Below, piece by piece: positions 7,136 to 13,489 of a stretch of DNA of 13,489 bases. This DNA comes from UBA4823 sp034436035. Lineage in GTDB: Bacteria; Chloroflexota; Anaerolineae; Anaerolineales; UBA4823. The stretch lies in assembly GCA_034436035.1 (NCBI GenBank), contig DAOTVW010000161.1:1-13489 (forward strand), given 5' to 3'. The number at the start of each line of letters is the position of its first letter. Within the stretch, counting starts at the first letter, position 1. The notes beneath the pieces were generated by a model, which was given only the letters and a program-made list of their open reading frames with translations, was not told the origin of the DNA and made no database searches. The translations under genes and the position numbers were made by a program.

Positions 7136-7824
7136 GGAGGGTTATTCTGAAAATATACACACTCCCCTTTTAAGGGACAGATTTCACATTTTGGTTTTCT
7201 GGCTTGGCAAATTTCCCTTCCCAAGCGGATGATGTTGAGGTGGTCCGTACCATAATGCATGGGTTCGAAGGCATCGGCTAGGATAAGGTGAGCTTGTTCC
7301 GCAGTGGTATTGGGAGGTATTAATCCTAAGCGCTTGGTGACGCGCAGAATATGGGTATCCACCGGAAAGGCTGGTTTATTCAACGAAAATAACAAAACAA
7401 TGGCAGCAGTTTTTGGTCCGACTCCATTAAATTGCTGTAACCATTCTAATGCTTGTTGAGATGGTAGCTCACGGAGAAAATCTAATTCGATTTGACCGCG
7501 TTGATCGGTGATAGCGCGTAAGACGTTTTGGATACGGGGCGCTTTTTGGCGCGCCAAACCGGCAGAGCGGATTGCAGCAATGAGATCCTCGATTGGAGCA
7601 TCGCGCACTTCTTCCCAGGAGTGAAATCGTTGGCGCAGCTGATGGAAAGCACGATCGCGGTTTTGATCGTTGGTGTTTTGAGAGAGAATCGTCGAGATTA
7701 ATTCGTCTACCGCAGGCAGGGGATTGCGCCAAGTGGGTTCCCCGTAATAAGCTACCAGCAACTCATGGATGCGTTTAGCACGCACTGGTGTTGGGTTATT
7801 GAGAGATATTTGGTCTTCTGACAA
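7090..7824 (-). CDS. nth: endonuclease III, HhH-GPD DNA glycosylase/AP lyase
   Basis: Base excision repair enzyme that removes oxidised pyrimidines and nicks abasic sites. The 244-residue protein is somewhat longer than usual (about 210-215), with additions at both ends. It shows ISTILSQNTNDQNRDRAF (43-60), the helix-hairpin-helix FNGVGPKTAAIVL with catalytic Lys138, VDTHILRV with catalytic Asp156, and a [4Fe-4S] motif C-x6-C-x2-C-x5-C (Cys206, 213, 216, 222). The start is a TTG at 7822-7824, one nt after the asparaginase stop; there is no ATG in the first 60 codons, and a GTG at codon 14 is the alternative. The last 22 residues (after Cys222) run into the 3' end of the S9 gene. It is the last gene of the - run, coupled to the asparaginase gene. 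Confidence 0.93.
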   Translation of the reverse strand: MSEDQISLNNPTPVRAKRIHELLVAYYGEPTWRNPLPAVDELISTILSQNTNDQNRDRAFHQLRQRFHSWEEVRDAPIEDLIAAIRSAGLARQKAPRIQNVLRAITDQRGQIELDFLRELPSQQALEWLQQFNGVGPKTAAIVLLFSLNKPAFPVDTHILRVTKRLGLIPPNTTAEQAHLILADAFEPMHYGTDHLNIIRLGREICQARKPKCEICPLKGECVYFQNNPPQLNNTRSLKNSSTV

Positions 7825-7825
7825 A

Positions 7826-8908
7826 CTATTTTTTCCACTCCAATTTTAAATTCGGTTTTCCAACCCCGACGGTGTAATTGCGGAAATTGCGGAGTGGTAC
7901 GATTGGACCAAATTCTGCCAATTCTTCTAATTCATTGGTGCTCAATACTTGGAGTTGGCGCAATACTTCTAAACTGATGGCGCTGATTGCCCGCCCCTTT
8001 AAATCCCCATCCGAGATTTTTATTGCAATGCCAATGGCGGGTGAGCCTTCTCCAAGGGCATTGGGCATGATGCCTAAACCTTGATAGCCTTCTGCACCAC
8101 CCTTTGAAACGAGTTTCCCTTTTGCCACCTCCATCAAACGGGTATCGAACCGTTCTGGACCCCCCACCATCTCTGGGTGAGCCCTCATTGCCTGGGTGAT
8201 GAACTGGCATGCCTGAGCGCGCTTGGGTGGCTCTACGGCGCCGCTGTTTGGATCGCACAAGCGTGCATAAGCCCAGGCAGCGTTATAAAGAGGGACTGCA
8301 AAATTTGGCGCCGAACACCCGTCCGTGCCCACTATGACTTTATCCACTGGCAAGTTACACATTTGTGCGAAGGTCATCCGAATGGTTTGTTGGATAGGGT
8401 GATTGGGATTAATATAATCCTTATAATCGAGGTGGCGCATCCGGGCATAGGCAATCATGCCAGTGTGTTTGCCGGAACAATTATGCCGATTGGGGGTGGG
8501 CTGTTCCCCGCGCATCCGCAGGGATTGTGCAGTGGGTTCATGCATTGGCGGATGAACTCCGCAAAGCAAATCGCTTTCCAATACCCCGCACTTCGCTTGC
8601 AGATCTAAAGCGGCTTGGTAATGTGCATCCGTTCCGGAGTGAGAGGAACAGATTAAGGCAATATCTTTGTCATTCAGGTGATAAAATTCCTTCCCACCCT
8701 CCTCAAGAAAAGGGAGCGCTTGAAAGGGTTTGGCGGTTGATCGCAAATAGGTGATGGTATAGGGATCACCAGCAGAGGCAAGCAAATTCCCTTTTGTGTC
8801 GACAATGGCTAGCGCGCCATAATGGATCGATTCGACGATTTGGTTATGCAATTCTTGAAAAGCATCGCCACGGGTGAGTTCATAAATGGGTTGGTAATGG
8901 GCTTCCAT
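7826..8908 (-). CDS. type II (Rhizobium etli-type) L-asparaginase
   Basis: Hydrolyses L-asparagine to aspartate and ammonia. The 360-residue protein belongs to the PF06089 family, unrelated to E. coli AnsA/AnsB. Relative to the R. etli enzyme ReAV, its key residues appear at a constant offset: Ser57-Lys60 (RSTAKPF), Ser89 (SSHSG), the zinc site Cys144 and Lys147 (NCSGKHTG) and Cys198 (TDGCSAPNF), and Lys269 (SKGGAEG). All catalytic and metal residues are therefore present (published numbering recalled from memory). No signal peptide, so cytoplasmic. ATG start with AGGAG at 8918-8922, 9 nt upstream. It lies 43 nt after the MBL-fold gene and its stop is one nt before nth. Confidence 0.93.
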   Translation of the reverse strand: MEAHYQPIYELTRGDAFQELHNQIVESIHYGALAIVDTKGNLLASAGDPYTITYLRSTAKPFQALPFLEEGGKEFYHLNDKDIALICSSHSGTDAHYQAALDLQAKCGVLESDLLCGVHPPMHEPTAQSLRMRGEQPTPNRHNCSGKHTGMIAYARMRHLDYKDYINPNHPIQQTIRMTFAQMCNLPVDKVIVGTDGCSAPNFAVPLYNAAWAYARLCDPNSGAVEPPKRAQACQFITQAMRAHPEMVGGPERFDTRLMEVAKGKLVSKGGAEGYQGLGIMPNALGEGSPAIGIAIKISDGDLKGRAISAISLEVLRQLQVLSTNELEELAEFGPIVPLRNFRNYTVGVGKPNLKLEWKK

Positions 8909-8951
8909 TAATAGTATCTCCTGGTTTTTCTTATTTTATGGGAAGGGTTTA

Positions 8952-9836
8952 TCAAAGTTCTTCCTCATCACTTTGCGGTAGATTATCAGCGATTTCCTCT
9001 TTAGGGGGATTATCTCGACGAGTGAAATATTCATACAATCCAGATTGTAATCGTTTGGTGTATTGCTCTTCTTTGGTTTTGTCTAATTCAAAATGGCTCA
9101 AGAGGGGCGGAATAATTTTACTAAAGGTTTCTGGTGTAGGATTTTTTTTCGTAATTTTTTCGATGCGGGATTTTAAATCTTTCAGGAAGGTCTTTTGATG
9201 CCGAATATCTTCTACTTGAATGAACCCGCTGCGGCTGCTAAGGATGAGATACTCTTGATATTTTTCGATTAATTCGTCCAGCGATTCTTGCCAGGCATCC
9301 AAATCCGCATGGGCAATAAAAGGAGGTTGATTGACGAGGACACCATCCCCAATAAATATCACCTTCTCTGAAGGGATTATCACCCAGATGGAACCCGGTG
9401 TAGGTCCGGGGTGATGTTCTACGATAACTTCAGGTCCTCCCCAATACAGCATCACCTGATGGCTAAACGTGATATCCGGGATCGCCCAGCGCGTTCCGAT
9501 GGAATCGACATATCCTTCCCAATCCGATCCGTTCTCAGTGCTTTGTCCTTTGAAGACGCTGGGGCGGCTGCGGAAGACTTGAGCTGTCTTTTCATGAGCC
9601 ATGATAGGACAATCAAATGCTTTCGCGCCGAGTGTGCGATCAATATGGGAATCGAGGATGATGAGTAATCGGTTTGAACCACTGGATTGGCTAAGCAAGG
9701 TGGTTCGCCACGCTCGGGCGTCTTCCGCTCGTAATGGTGCATCGATATAGATGGTGCCATGCGGGTACACCAGTGCCCCGACCATGACCCCTAAAAAAGT
9801 ATCCTCAAAAAATATTCCCGGTTTAATTTGTTGCAT
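8952..9836 (-). CDS. metallo-beta-lactamase-fold protein with altered metal site
   Basis: A 294-residue protein. Residues 1-205 follow the MBL order: GVMVGALVYPHGTIYIDAP (16-34), LLIILDSHIDRTLGAKAF (57-74), EVIVEHHPGPTPGSIWVI (136-153), EKVIFIGDGVL (157-167). The usual ligands are mostly replaced: HxHxDH reads HIDRTL (His64, Asp66, Thr68, Leu69), the PGHTPG histidine is Pro145, and the late His is absent (SSRSG, 200-204). Asp164 remains, and His141-His142 could offer new ligands. The C-terminal 90 residues are helical and charged and end in DEEEL. ATG with AAGGAAG upstream, which lies across the kinase stop; the kinase gene ends 14 nt before, so expression is probably coupled. It may be a sensor partner, a hydrolase with a new metal site, or a pseudoenzyme. 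Confidence 0.82.
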   Translation of the reverse strand: MQQIKPGIFFEDTFLGVMVGALVYPHGTIYIDAPLRAEDARAWRTTLLSQSSGSNRLLIILDSHIDRTLGAKAFDCPIMAHEKTAQVFRSRPSVFKGQSTENGSDWEGYVDSIGTRWAIPDITFSHQVMLYWGGPEVIVEHHPGPTPGSIWVIIPSEKVIFIGDGVLVNQPPFIAHADLDAWQESLDELIEKYQEYLILSSRSGFIQVEDIRHQKTFLKDLKSRIEKITKKNPTPETFSKIIPPLLSHFELDKTKEEQYTKRLQSGLYEYFTRRDNPPKEEIADNLPQSDEEEL

Positions 9837-9850
9837 AATATTTTTCTTCC

Positions 9851-11980
9851 TTATGGCGTTATTGATGATGGGTTCGATGAAGATTTATCGGAGCTAGCTT
9901 CAGCAGATGGTAATGTGAATCGAAAAGTCGCCCCTTGTCCGACTTGGCTCTCCACCCAAATGCTTCCTCCATGGGCTTCTACTGCTAAACGGCAATAGGC
10001 TAACCCAAGACCGAATCCGCGCACTTTTTCACCGTTATGGAGACGGGAAAACTTATCGAAGATCCGTTCATGTTCCGCAGGAGGGATGCCCGGCCCGGTG
10101 TCTTTCACCCAAATCTGCACCATCTCGCCATGCGGTTGTGCGCCTATGGTTATTTGACTGCCTTGTGGTGAGTATTTGACCGCGTTTTCGAGCAAGTTGA
10201 TCAAAACTCTGCGGATCATGTCCCCGTCTGCTAGGACAGGGGGGATCGATTGGGGTAGGTCTATGGTGACGGTTTGATTTTTTGTCTCGGCGGTTGATCG
10301 TACCGCATCAACGGAATCTTGGATCAGGGTTTCCGTAGCAGTGATTTGGGGGTTGCTGAGCGGCTGGCCAGCCTCAAGCCGGCGCATATCGAGAAGCGAG
10401 TTGGTTAAACGTTGAATGCGCTCCGTTGAACGAACCGCGATGTTCAGTAAGGATTTCAAAGCCGGCTCGTTTTCTAAAGGCAACATCGTCTCCAACACAT
10501 CCAGACTGGAAACAATGTTCGCTAAGGGAGAGCGCAAGTCATGATAAATCATGGAGATCAAATCATTGCGTAATGTTTCTAAACGTTTTCGTTCGGTGAT
10601 ATCATGTAAAATCCATTGCAAATAAGAGATGTTATCAATCATAACCTGGCGGACATAAACATGAACCGGAATGGTGTGCCCAAATTCGGTTTGCAGGGTG
10701 GCTTCATAATCAATAGTTTTACGGGTCGCGAGCTCACGGAAATTTTCCCCCAGTACATCATGATTGACAACCGAGAGATTTTGAAGGAAGGTGTTGCGCA
10801 ATCCGTCCGCTGAAATGCAGGCGATCTGCTCCGCTTGATGGTTTGCCTCGACAATTCGCCCTTCCCAATCAGTGATGAATATTGCATCAATACTATCTTC
10901 GAAGAGTTCATGATAACGCTGATGGGCGGCTTGTAGGTCTTCGAATAATTGTGCATGGCGGATCGCAGTGCCGGCTAGCGAGCCGATGCCAGTTAGTACA
11001 TTGAGCGCATCTGGATCAAAGGCGCCACTGTTCGGATTGAGCGCTTCTAATACGCCAATTACCTCACCCCGCCAATACATCGGGGCGCATGCAATGGCTT
11101 TACTTTTGAATCCGGTTTGCAGGTCGACTCCATCGTAAAACCGTTTGTCATGCTGGACATCATTGACGATTGCGCCTTCCCCGTGTTGAGCTACCCAGCC
11201 AGCAATTCCCTGACCAATTTTTAAGCGAATCCCAATCACTTTATCACTTTGTTTGCCGGTGGATGCTTTGAAAACCAGCTCGTGTGTGTGAGGTTCAATG
11301 AGAGCCAAAGAGACCGTGTCCACTTGTAATGCCTGGCTGGTTTGTTGGAGGATGCGTTGTAAGACTTCGTGTAAATCCAATGAACCAGTAATGGCGATTG
11401 CACTGTTCGCTAAGGCGGTCATAACCCGCGCTTGGCGTTGACTTTCGTTGTACAAACGGGCATTGAGGACTGCAATGCCGGCTTGATCGGAAATGGCTTG
11501 TACGAGATTGAGATGGTCTTGATGGAAGAAACCGGGTTTGGGGTGGACGAGGGTCATCACGCCAATTAATTGATCGCGTGCCAAAAGGGGTGCACTCACA
11601 GCAGATTTTGGCCCGCTTCTATCGGGAGCATCATCCGGCCGGCGCAGCCAGCGTGGGTCTTCAAGGGTATTGGGAATCAAAACGGCTTGCCGGTGTTGCG
11701 CTACCCAACCAGCCAAGCCGCGCTGATAGGTGATCTTTAATTGCTGTGTGGTGTGGTCGTGAACGACTTCACCCGTGATAATTGCGGAATCGACTGGTTC
11801 TCCCTGGTTATCTACGACAATGATGCTACCACTAATCGCTCCGACGTTTTGCATGGATAAAAATAAAACTCGCCGCAGGACTGCCCGCAGGTCAAGTGCG
11901 CCTGCCAGTTCACGACTGATATTGTATAAGAGCTCTAAACTAGCTTGGGTTGTAGCAGGGGTACGATTATTTATTTCCAT
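9851..11980 (-). CDS. soluble GAF-GAF-PAS sensor histidine kinase
   Basis: A 709-residue kinase without membrane segments, so a cytoplasmic sensor. Domains in order: GAF 1 (about 15-178), GAF 2 (about 190-347), PAS (about 352-465, with ITDWEGRIVEAN and a HDITERKR exit), HisKA with phospho-accepting His480 (MIYHDLRSPL), and HATPase with the N box (NLLENAVKY, Asn599), DTGPGI (627-632) and GFGLGL (655-660). The GAF domains share GLAGWVAQH / GIAGWVAQH, showing that they are an internal duplication. The ligand is unknown. The Ser-rich tail after 692 looks unstructured. No response regulator lies in the window. The start has no clear ribosome site, and the leader is short (about 20 nt) if the -10 at 12009-12014 is used. 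Confidence 0.94.
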   Translation of the reverse strand: MEINNRTPATTQASLELLYNISRELAGALDLRAVLRRVLFLSMQNVGAISGSIIVVDNQGEPVDSAIITGEVVHDHTTQQLKITYQRGLAGWVAQHRQAVLIPNTLEDPRWLRRPDDAPDRSGPKSAVSAPLLARDQLIGVMTLVHPKPGFFHQDHLNLVQAISDQAGIAVLNARLYNESQRQARVMTALANSAIAITGSLDLHEVLQRILQQTSQALQVDTVSLALIEPHTHELVFKASTGKQSDKVIGIRLKIGQGIAGWVAQHGEGAIVNDVQHDKRFYDGVDLQTGFKSKAIACAPMYWRGEVIGVLEALNPNSGAFDPDALNVLTGIGSLAGTAIRHAQLFEDLQAAHQRYHELFEDSIDAIFITDWEGRIVEANHQAEQIACISADGLRNTFLQNLSVVNHDVLGENFRELATRKTIDYEATLQTEFGHTIPVHVYVRQVMIDNISYLQWILHDITERKRLETLRNDLISMIYHDLRSPLANIVSSLDVLETMLPLENEPALKSLLNIAVRSTERIQRLTNSLLDMRRLEAGQPLSNPQITATETLIQDSVDAVRSTAETKNQTVTIDLPQSIPPVLADGDMIRRVLINLLENAVKYSPQGSQITIGAQPHGEMVQIWVKDTGPGIPPAEHERIFDKFSRLHNGEKVRGFGLGLAYCRLAVEAHGGSIWVESQVGQGATFRFTLPSAEASSDKSSSNPSSITP

Positions 11981-12008
11981 CTTATAGCTATTTTAATCCA
12001 CTTGCATG

Positions 12009-12014
12009 ATTATA
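12009..12014 (-). promoter_or_regulatory. candidate -10 box for the kinase operon
   Basis: An exact TATAAT on the - strand, overlapping the stop of the small Cys-rich ORF and 28 nt before the kinase ATG. No good -35 is visible at 15-18 nt, so this may be an internal or weak promoter. Confidence 0.4.
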
Positions 12015-12345
12015 TAAGATAATCTTGAAAAGCACGTATAACTGGAGCATGCCCAGTGGCTTGAACACTCATACAGCGTAAGCGATGAATATCGCTTTTG
12101 ACTATCGAGTTCTGCCATTTTTCATTTTTTATCGGAAATAGTTCTGCCCAACGCCATAATTCACACTTTCGAATGACAATTTGGCCGCAGGTAAACGTCG
12201 GATGAATTCGTTCGGAAGGATAGCGGGGAAGTTTTGGTGCAGCACAAGCAGGAAAACCGTTTTGGGTTATTTGGCTATCCCAATGTTGATGGCATTCAGA
12301 ACATGCGAGGTATATGGCGCCGCGTTGAGGGAATTTATTTTCCAT
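12010..12345 (-). CDS. small Cys-rich protein, putative zinc-binding, 111 aa
   Basis: The ORF has an ATG, a GGGA about 6 nt upstream, and an extended -10 (TGCTATACT) further upstream, which argues for a real gene. The protein has six cysteines (15, 18, 34, 53, 61, 91), with CSECHQHW at 15-22 carrying a CxxCHxH cluster typical of metal-binding knuckles. It has no membrane segment. I do not recognise the family. It ends 29 nt before the kinase, so it may be the first gene of that operon. A competing ORF on the + strand (12181-12447) lacks a ribosome site and looks random. It could still be a chance or decayed reading frame. Confidence 0.5.
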   Translation of the reverse strand: MENKFPQRGAIYLACSECHQHWDSQITQNGFPACAAPKLPRYPSERIHPTFTCGQIVIRKCELWRWAELFPIKNEKWQNSIVKSDIHRLRCMSVQATGHAPVIRAFQDYLI

Positions 12346-12375
12346 ATAATATCCCAGTACACCTTACTCAATAGG

Positions 12376-12384
12376 AGTATAGCA
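12376..12384 (-). promoter_or_regulatory. extended -10 promoter of the small Cys-rich gene
   Basis: TGC directly before TATACT on the - strand forms an extended -10 element about 30 nt before the ATG at 12345. No clear -35 is needed for this promoter type. Confidence 0.5.
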
Positions 12385-12408
12385 CAATATTGCCCCTTTA
12401 CGTATCGC

Positions 12409-12435
12409 TTGACTATACCGATATCTGAAAACAAT
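12409..12435 (+). promoter_or_regulatory. weak + strand promoter candidate
   Basis: TTGACT (12409-12414), a 15-nt spacer and AACAAT (12430-12435). The only TTGAC-like box with any -10 ahead of the epimerase, but it is 250 nt from the start and the spacer is short. Confidence 0.2.
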
Positions 12436-12468
12436 CATTGGAAGTGACGTAATAACACCATAAATTGG

Positions 12469-12496
12469 ACACGGATAAACGCGGAGAGACGCGGAT
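12469..12496. repeat. short tandem repeat of ACGCGGAT type
   Basis: Three imperfect units with a period of about 10 nt: ACACGGAT (12469-12476), AACGCGGAG (12478-12486) and GACGCGGAT (12488-12496). Such units recur between genes in many genomes, from memory. The layout parallels the CACGAAT triplet at 1685-1710. It sits alone in the 338-nt gene-free region 12346-12683, where I otherwise see only the promoters listed here and a small AATTC/GAATT palindrome at 12631-12644. Confidence 0.55.
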
Positions 12497-12671
12497 GGGA
12501 AAAACACATTATTTTATAAGTGATTATCAACAACAGTGAAAGGACTACTTTTCCAAGAAGATTGACGGTTGTGATTATTTTGAAAAGGAAATAAAGACTA
12601 CCTGCGAAATATCAGTGCTGGTGTATCCATAATTCGGTTGAATTAGTAAAGAACGAGTAAAATTATGACTT

Positions 12672-12676
12672 GGAGG
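12672..12676 (+). promoter_or_regulatory. ribosome binding site of the epimerase gene
   Basis: GGAGG with 7 nt spacing to the ATG at 12684, the same spacing as eno. Confidence 0.85.
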
Positions 12677-12683
12677 TGTATTC

Positions 12684-13489
12684 ATGAAAATTTTTATTAC
12701 CGGCATCAGCGGTTTCTTGAGCATTAATCTGGTGCGCTATTTGCTAGCCCATGGCTATTCACAAATAAGTGGAATCGACCTGGTTGATTTCACATATCCG
12801 GAAAGAAGTCAAATTGAATTTCTGCAAGGTGATATCCGGGATAAAGAAGCGTTGAAAAAGAGTATGAGTGGGGCAGATATTGTGATCCACACCGCAGCAG
12901 CCTTGCCCCTTTATTCCCCCGAAGATATCTACACCACCGATGTGGTTGGAACGCGCAATGTTTTAGAGCAGGCTTATCAATATGGCGTGAAGCGCTTTAT
13001 CCATATTTCTTCTACGGCGGTGTATGGAGTTCCCAAAAAACATCCCATTTATGAAAATGACCCTTTAATTGGAGTGGGTCCTTATGGGATAGCCAAAGTG
13101 GAGGCTGAAAATGTTTGTTTGGAATATCGTCAAAAAGGAATGTGTGTACCTGTTTTACGCCCGAAATCCTTTGTCGGGCCGGAACGGTTGGGTGTTTTCG
13201 CTATTTTTTATGAATGGGCGAGCGAAGGGAAGAACTTTCCCATGATTGGCTCGGGTAAGAATCGCTATCAACTTTTGGATGTCGAAGATCTTTGCCAGGC
13301 GATCCATTCTTGTATGACTCTCGATGCAACACAGGTGAATGATACATTCAATATTGGTGCTGCTGAATTCACCACGATGAAAGAAGATTACCAGGCTGTA
13401 TTAGACGAAGCTGGCTTTGGTAAAAAAATCATTCCCTTTCCAGCTACCCCGGTAGTCATAGCGTTAAAAATATTAGAGAAGCTCAACCT
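12684..13489 (+). CDS. NAD-dependent epimerase/dehydratase (extended SDR), 3' end beyond window
   Basis: 268 codons are visible with no stop before the window edge. It is an extended short-chain dehydrogenase/reductase, the group that includes UDP-glucose 4-epimerase, sugar dehydratases and 3-beta-hydroxysteroid dehydrogenases. The N-terminal Rossmann motif is TGISGFLS (6-13): the usual third Gly is Ser13. Other marks are GD at 49-50 (QGDIRD), HTAA (69-72), SSTAVYG (109-115) and the active-site pair Tyr134 and Lys138 (YGIAK), so the catalytic residues are intact. The substrate pocket region (LRPKSFVGPERLG, 158-170) resembles sugar-nucleotide epimerases, but the substrate cannot be assigned. 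It has its own gap of 338 nt from the - strand run and is probably a separate transcript. No signal peptide. Confidence 0.88.
   Translation, partial: MKIFITGISGFLSINLVRYLLAHGYSQISGIDLVDFTYPERSQIEFLQGDIRDKEALKKSMSGADIVIHTAAALPLYSPEDIYTTDVVGTRNVLEQAYQYGVKRFIHISSTAVYGVPKKHPIYENDPLIGVGPYGIAKVEAENVCLEYRQKGMCVPVLRPKSFVGPERLGVFAIFYEWASEGKNFPMIGSGKNRYQLLDVEDLCQAIHSCMTLDATQVNDTFNIGAAEFTTMKEDYQAVLDEAGFGKKIIPFPATPVVIALKILEKLN

Noticed and set aside
8177..8608. + strand frame of 143 codons opposite the asparaginase gene
   Set aside because: Antisense shadow of a gene with complete catalytic motifs; composition does not look like a protein.
8938..9198. + strand frame opposite the end of the MBL-fold gene, with a hydrophobic stretch
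   Set aside because: Shadow of the charged C-terminal region; no ribosome site.
12181..12447. + strand frame of 88 codons opposite the small Cys-rich ORF
   Set aside because: No ribosome site, no recognisable motif, and it covers the extended -10 promoter on the other strand.
12631..12644. AATTC/GAATT palindrome as an operator before the epimerase
   Set aside because: Five-bp arms in AT-rich DNA are expected by chance and no promoter aligns with it.

Overview
The window reads like a chromosomal segment of a free-living bacterium, most likely Chloroflexota (Anaerolineae-like). This placement is inference: the proteins resemble that phylum from memory, Shine-Dalgarno sites are ordinary, base composition is close to balanced, and non-ATG starts are common. 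No plasmid, phage, insertion-sequence, CRISPR, tRNA or rRNA signature is visible.

Layout. (1) 1-1504: the enolase gene eno on the + strand, closed by a strong intrinsic terminator. (2) 1505-1905: a gene-free stretch full of palindromes and relics of dispersed repeats, ending in a promoter. (3) 1906-7135: a tight + strand run of six genes: a conserved small protein, a zinc-dependent phospholipase C-like protein, a tail-anchored protein with a decayed NERD nuclease-like domain, a dolichyl-phosphate-type GT2 glycosyltransferase, rnhB (RNase HII), and an S9 prolyl-oligopeptidase-family peptidase. Gaps are 2-21 nt or overlaps. (4) 7090-12345: a - strand run, read right to left: a small Cys-rich ORF, a soluble GAF-GAF-PAS histidine kinase, a metallo-beta-lactamase-fold protein with most zinc ligands replaced, a type II (Rhizobium-type) L-asparaginase, and endonuclease III (nth). 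Its 3' end overlaps the S9 gene by 46 nt, tail to tail. (5) 12346-12683: a gene-free divergent region with a promoter for the - run and a short tandem repeat. (6) 12684-end: an NAD-dependent epimerase/dehydratase cut by the window edge.

Functionally this is mostly housekeeping (glycolysis, removal of RNA from DNA, base excision repair, asparagine and peptide breakdown) mixed with less-studied proteins. I found no clear defence or mobile system. The points most worth a second look are two proteins that keep a known fold but lost its catalytic or metal residues (NERD-like and MBL-fold), the repeat-derived hairpins between eno and the six-gene operon, and the small Cys-rich ORF ahead of the orphan kinase.
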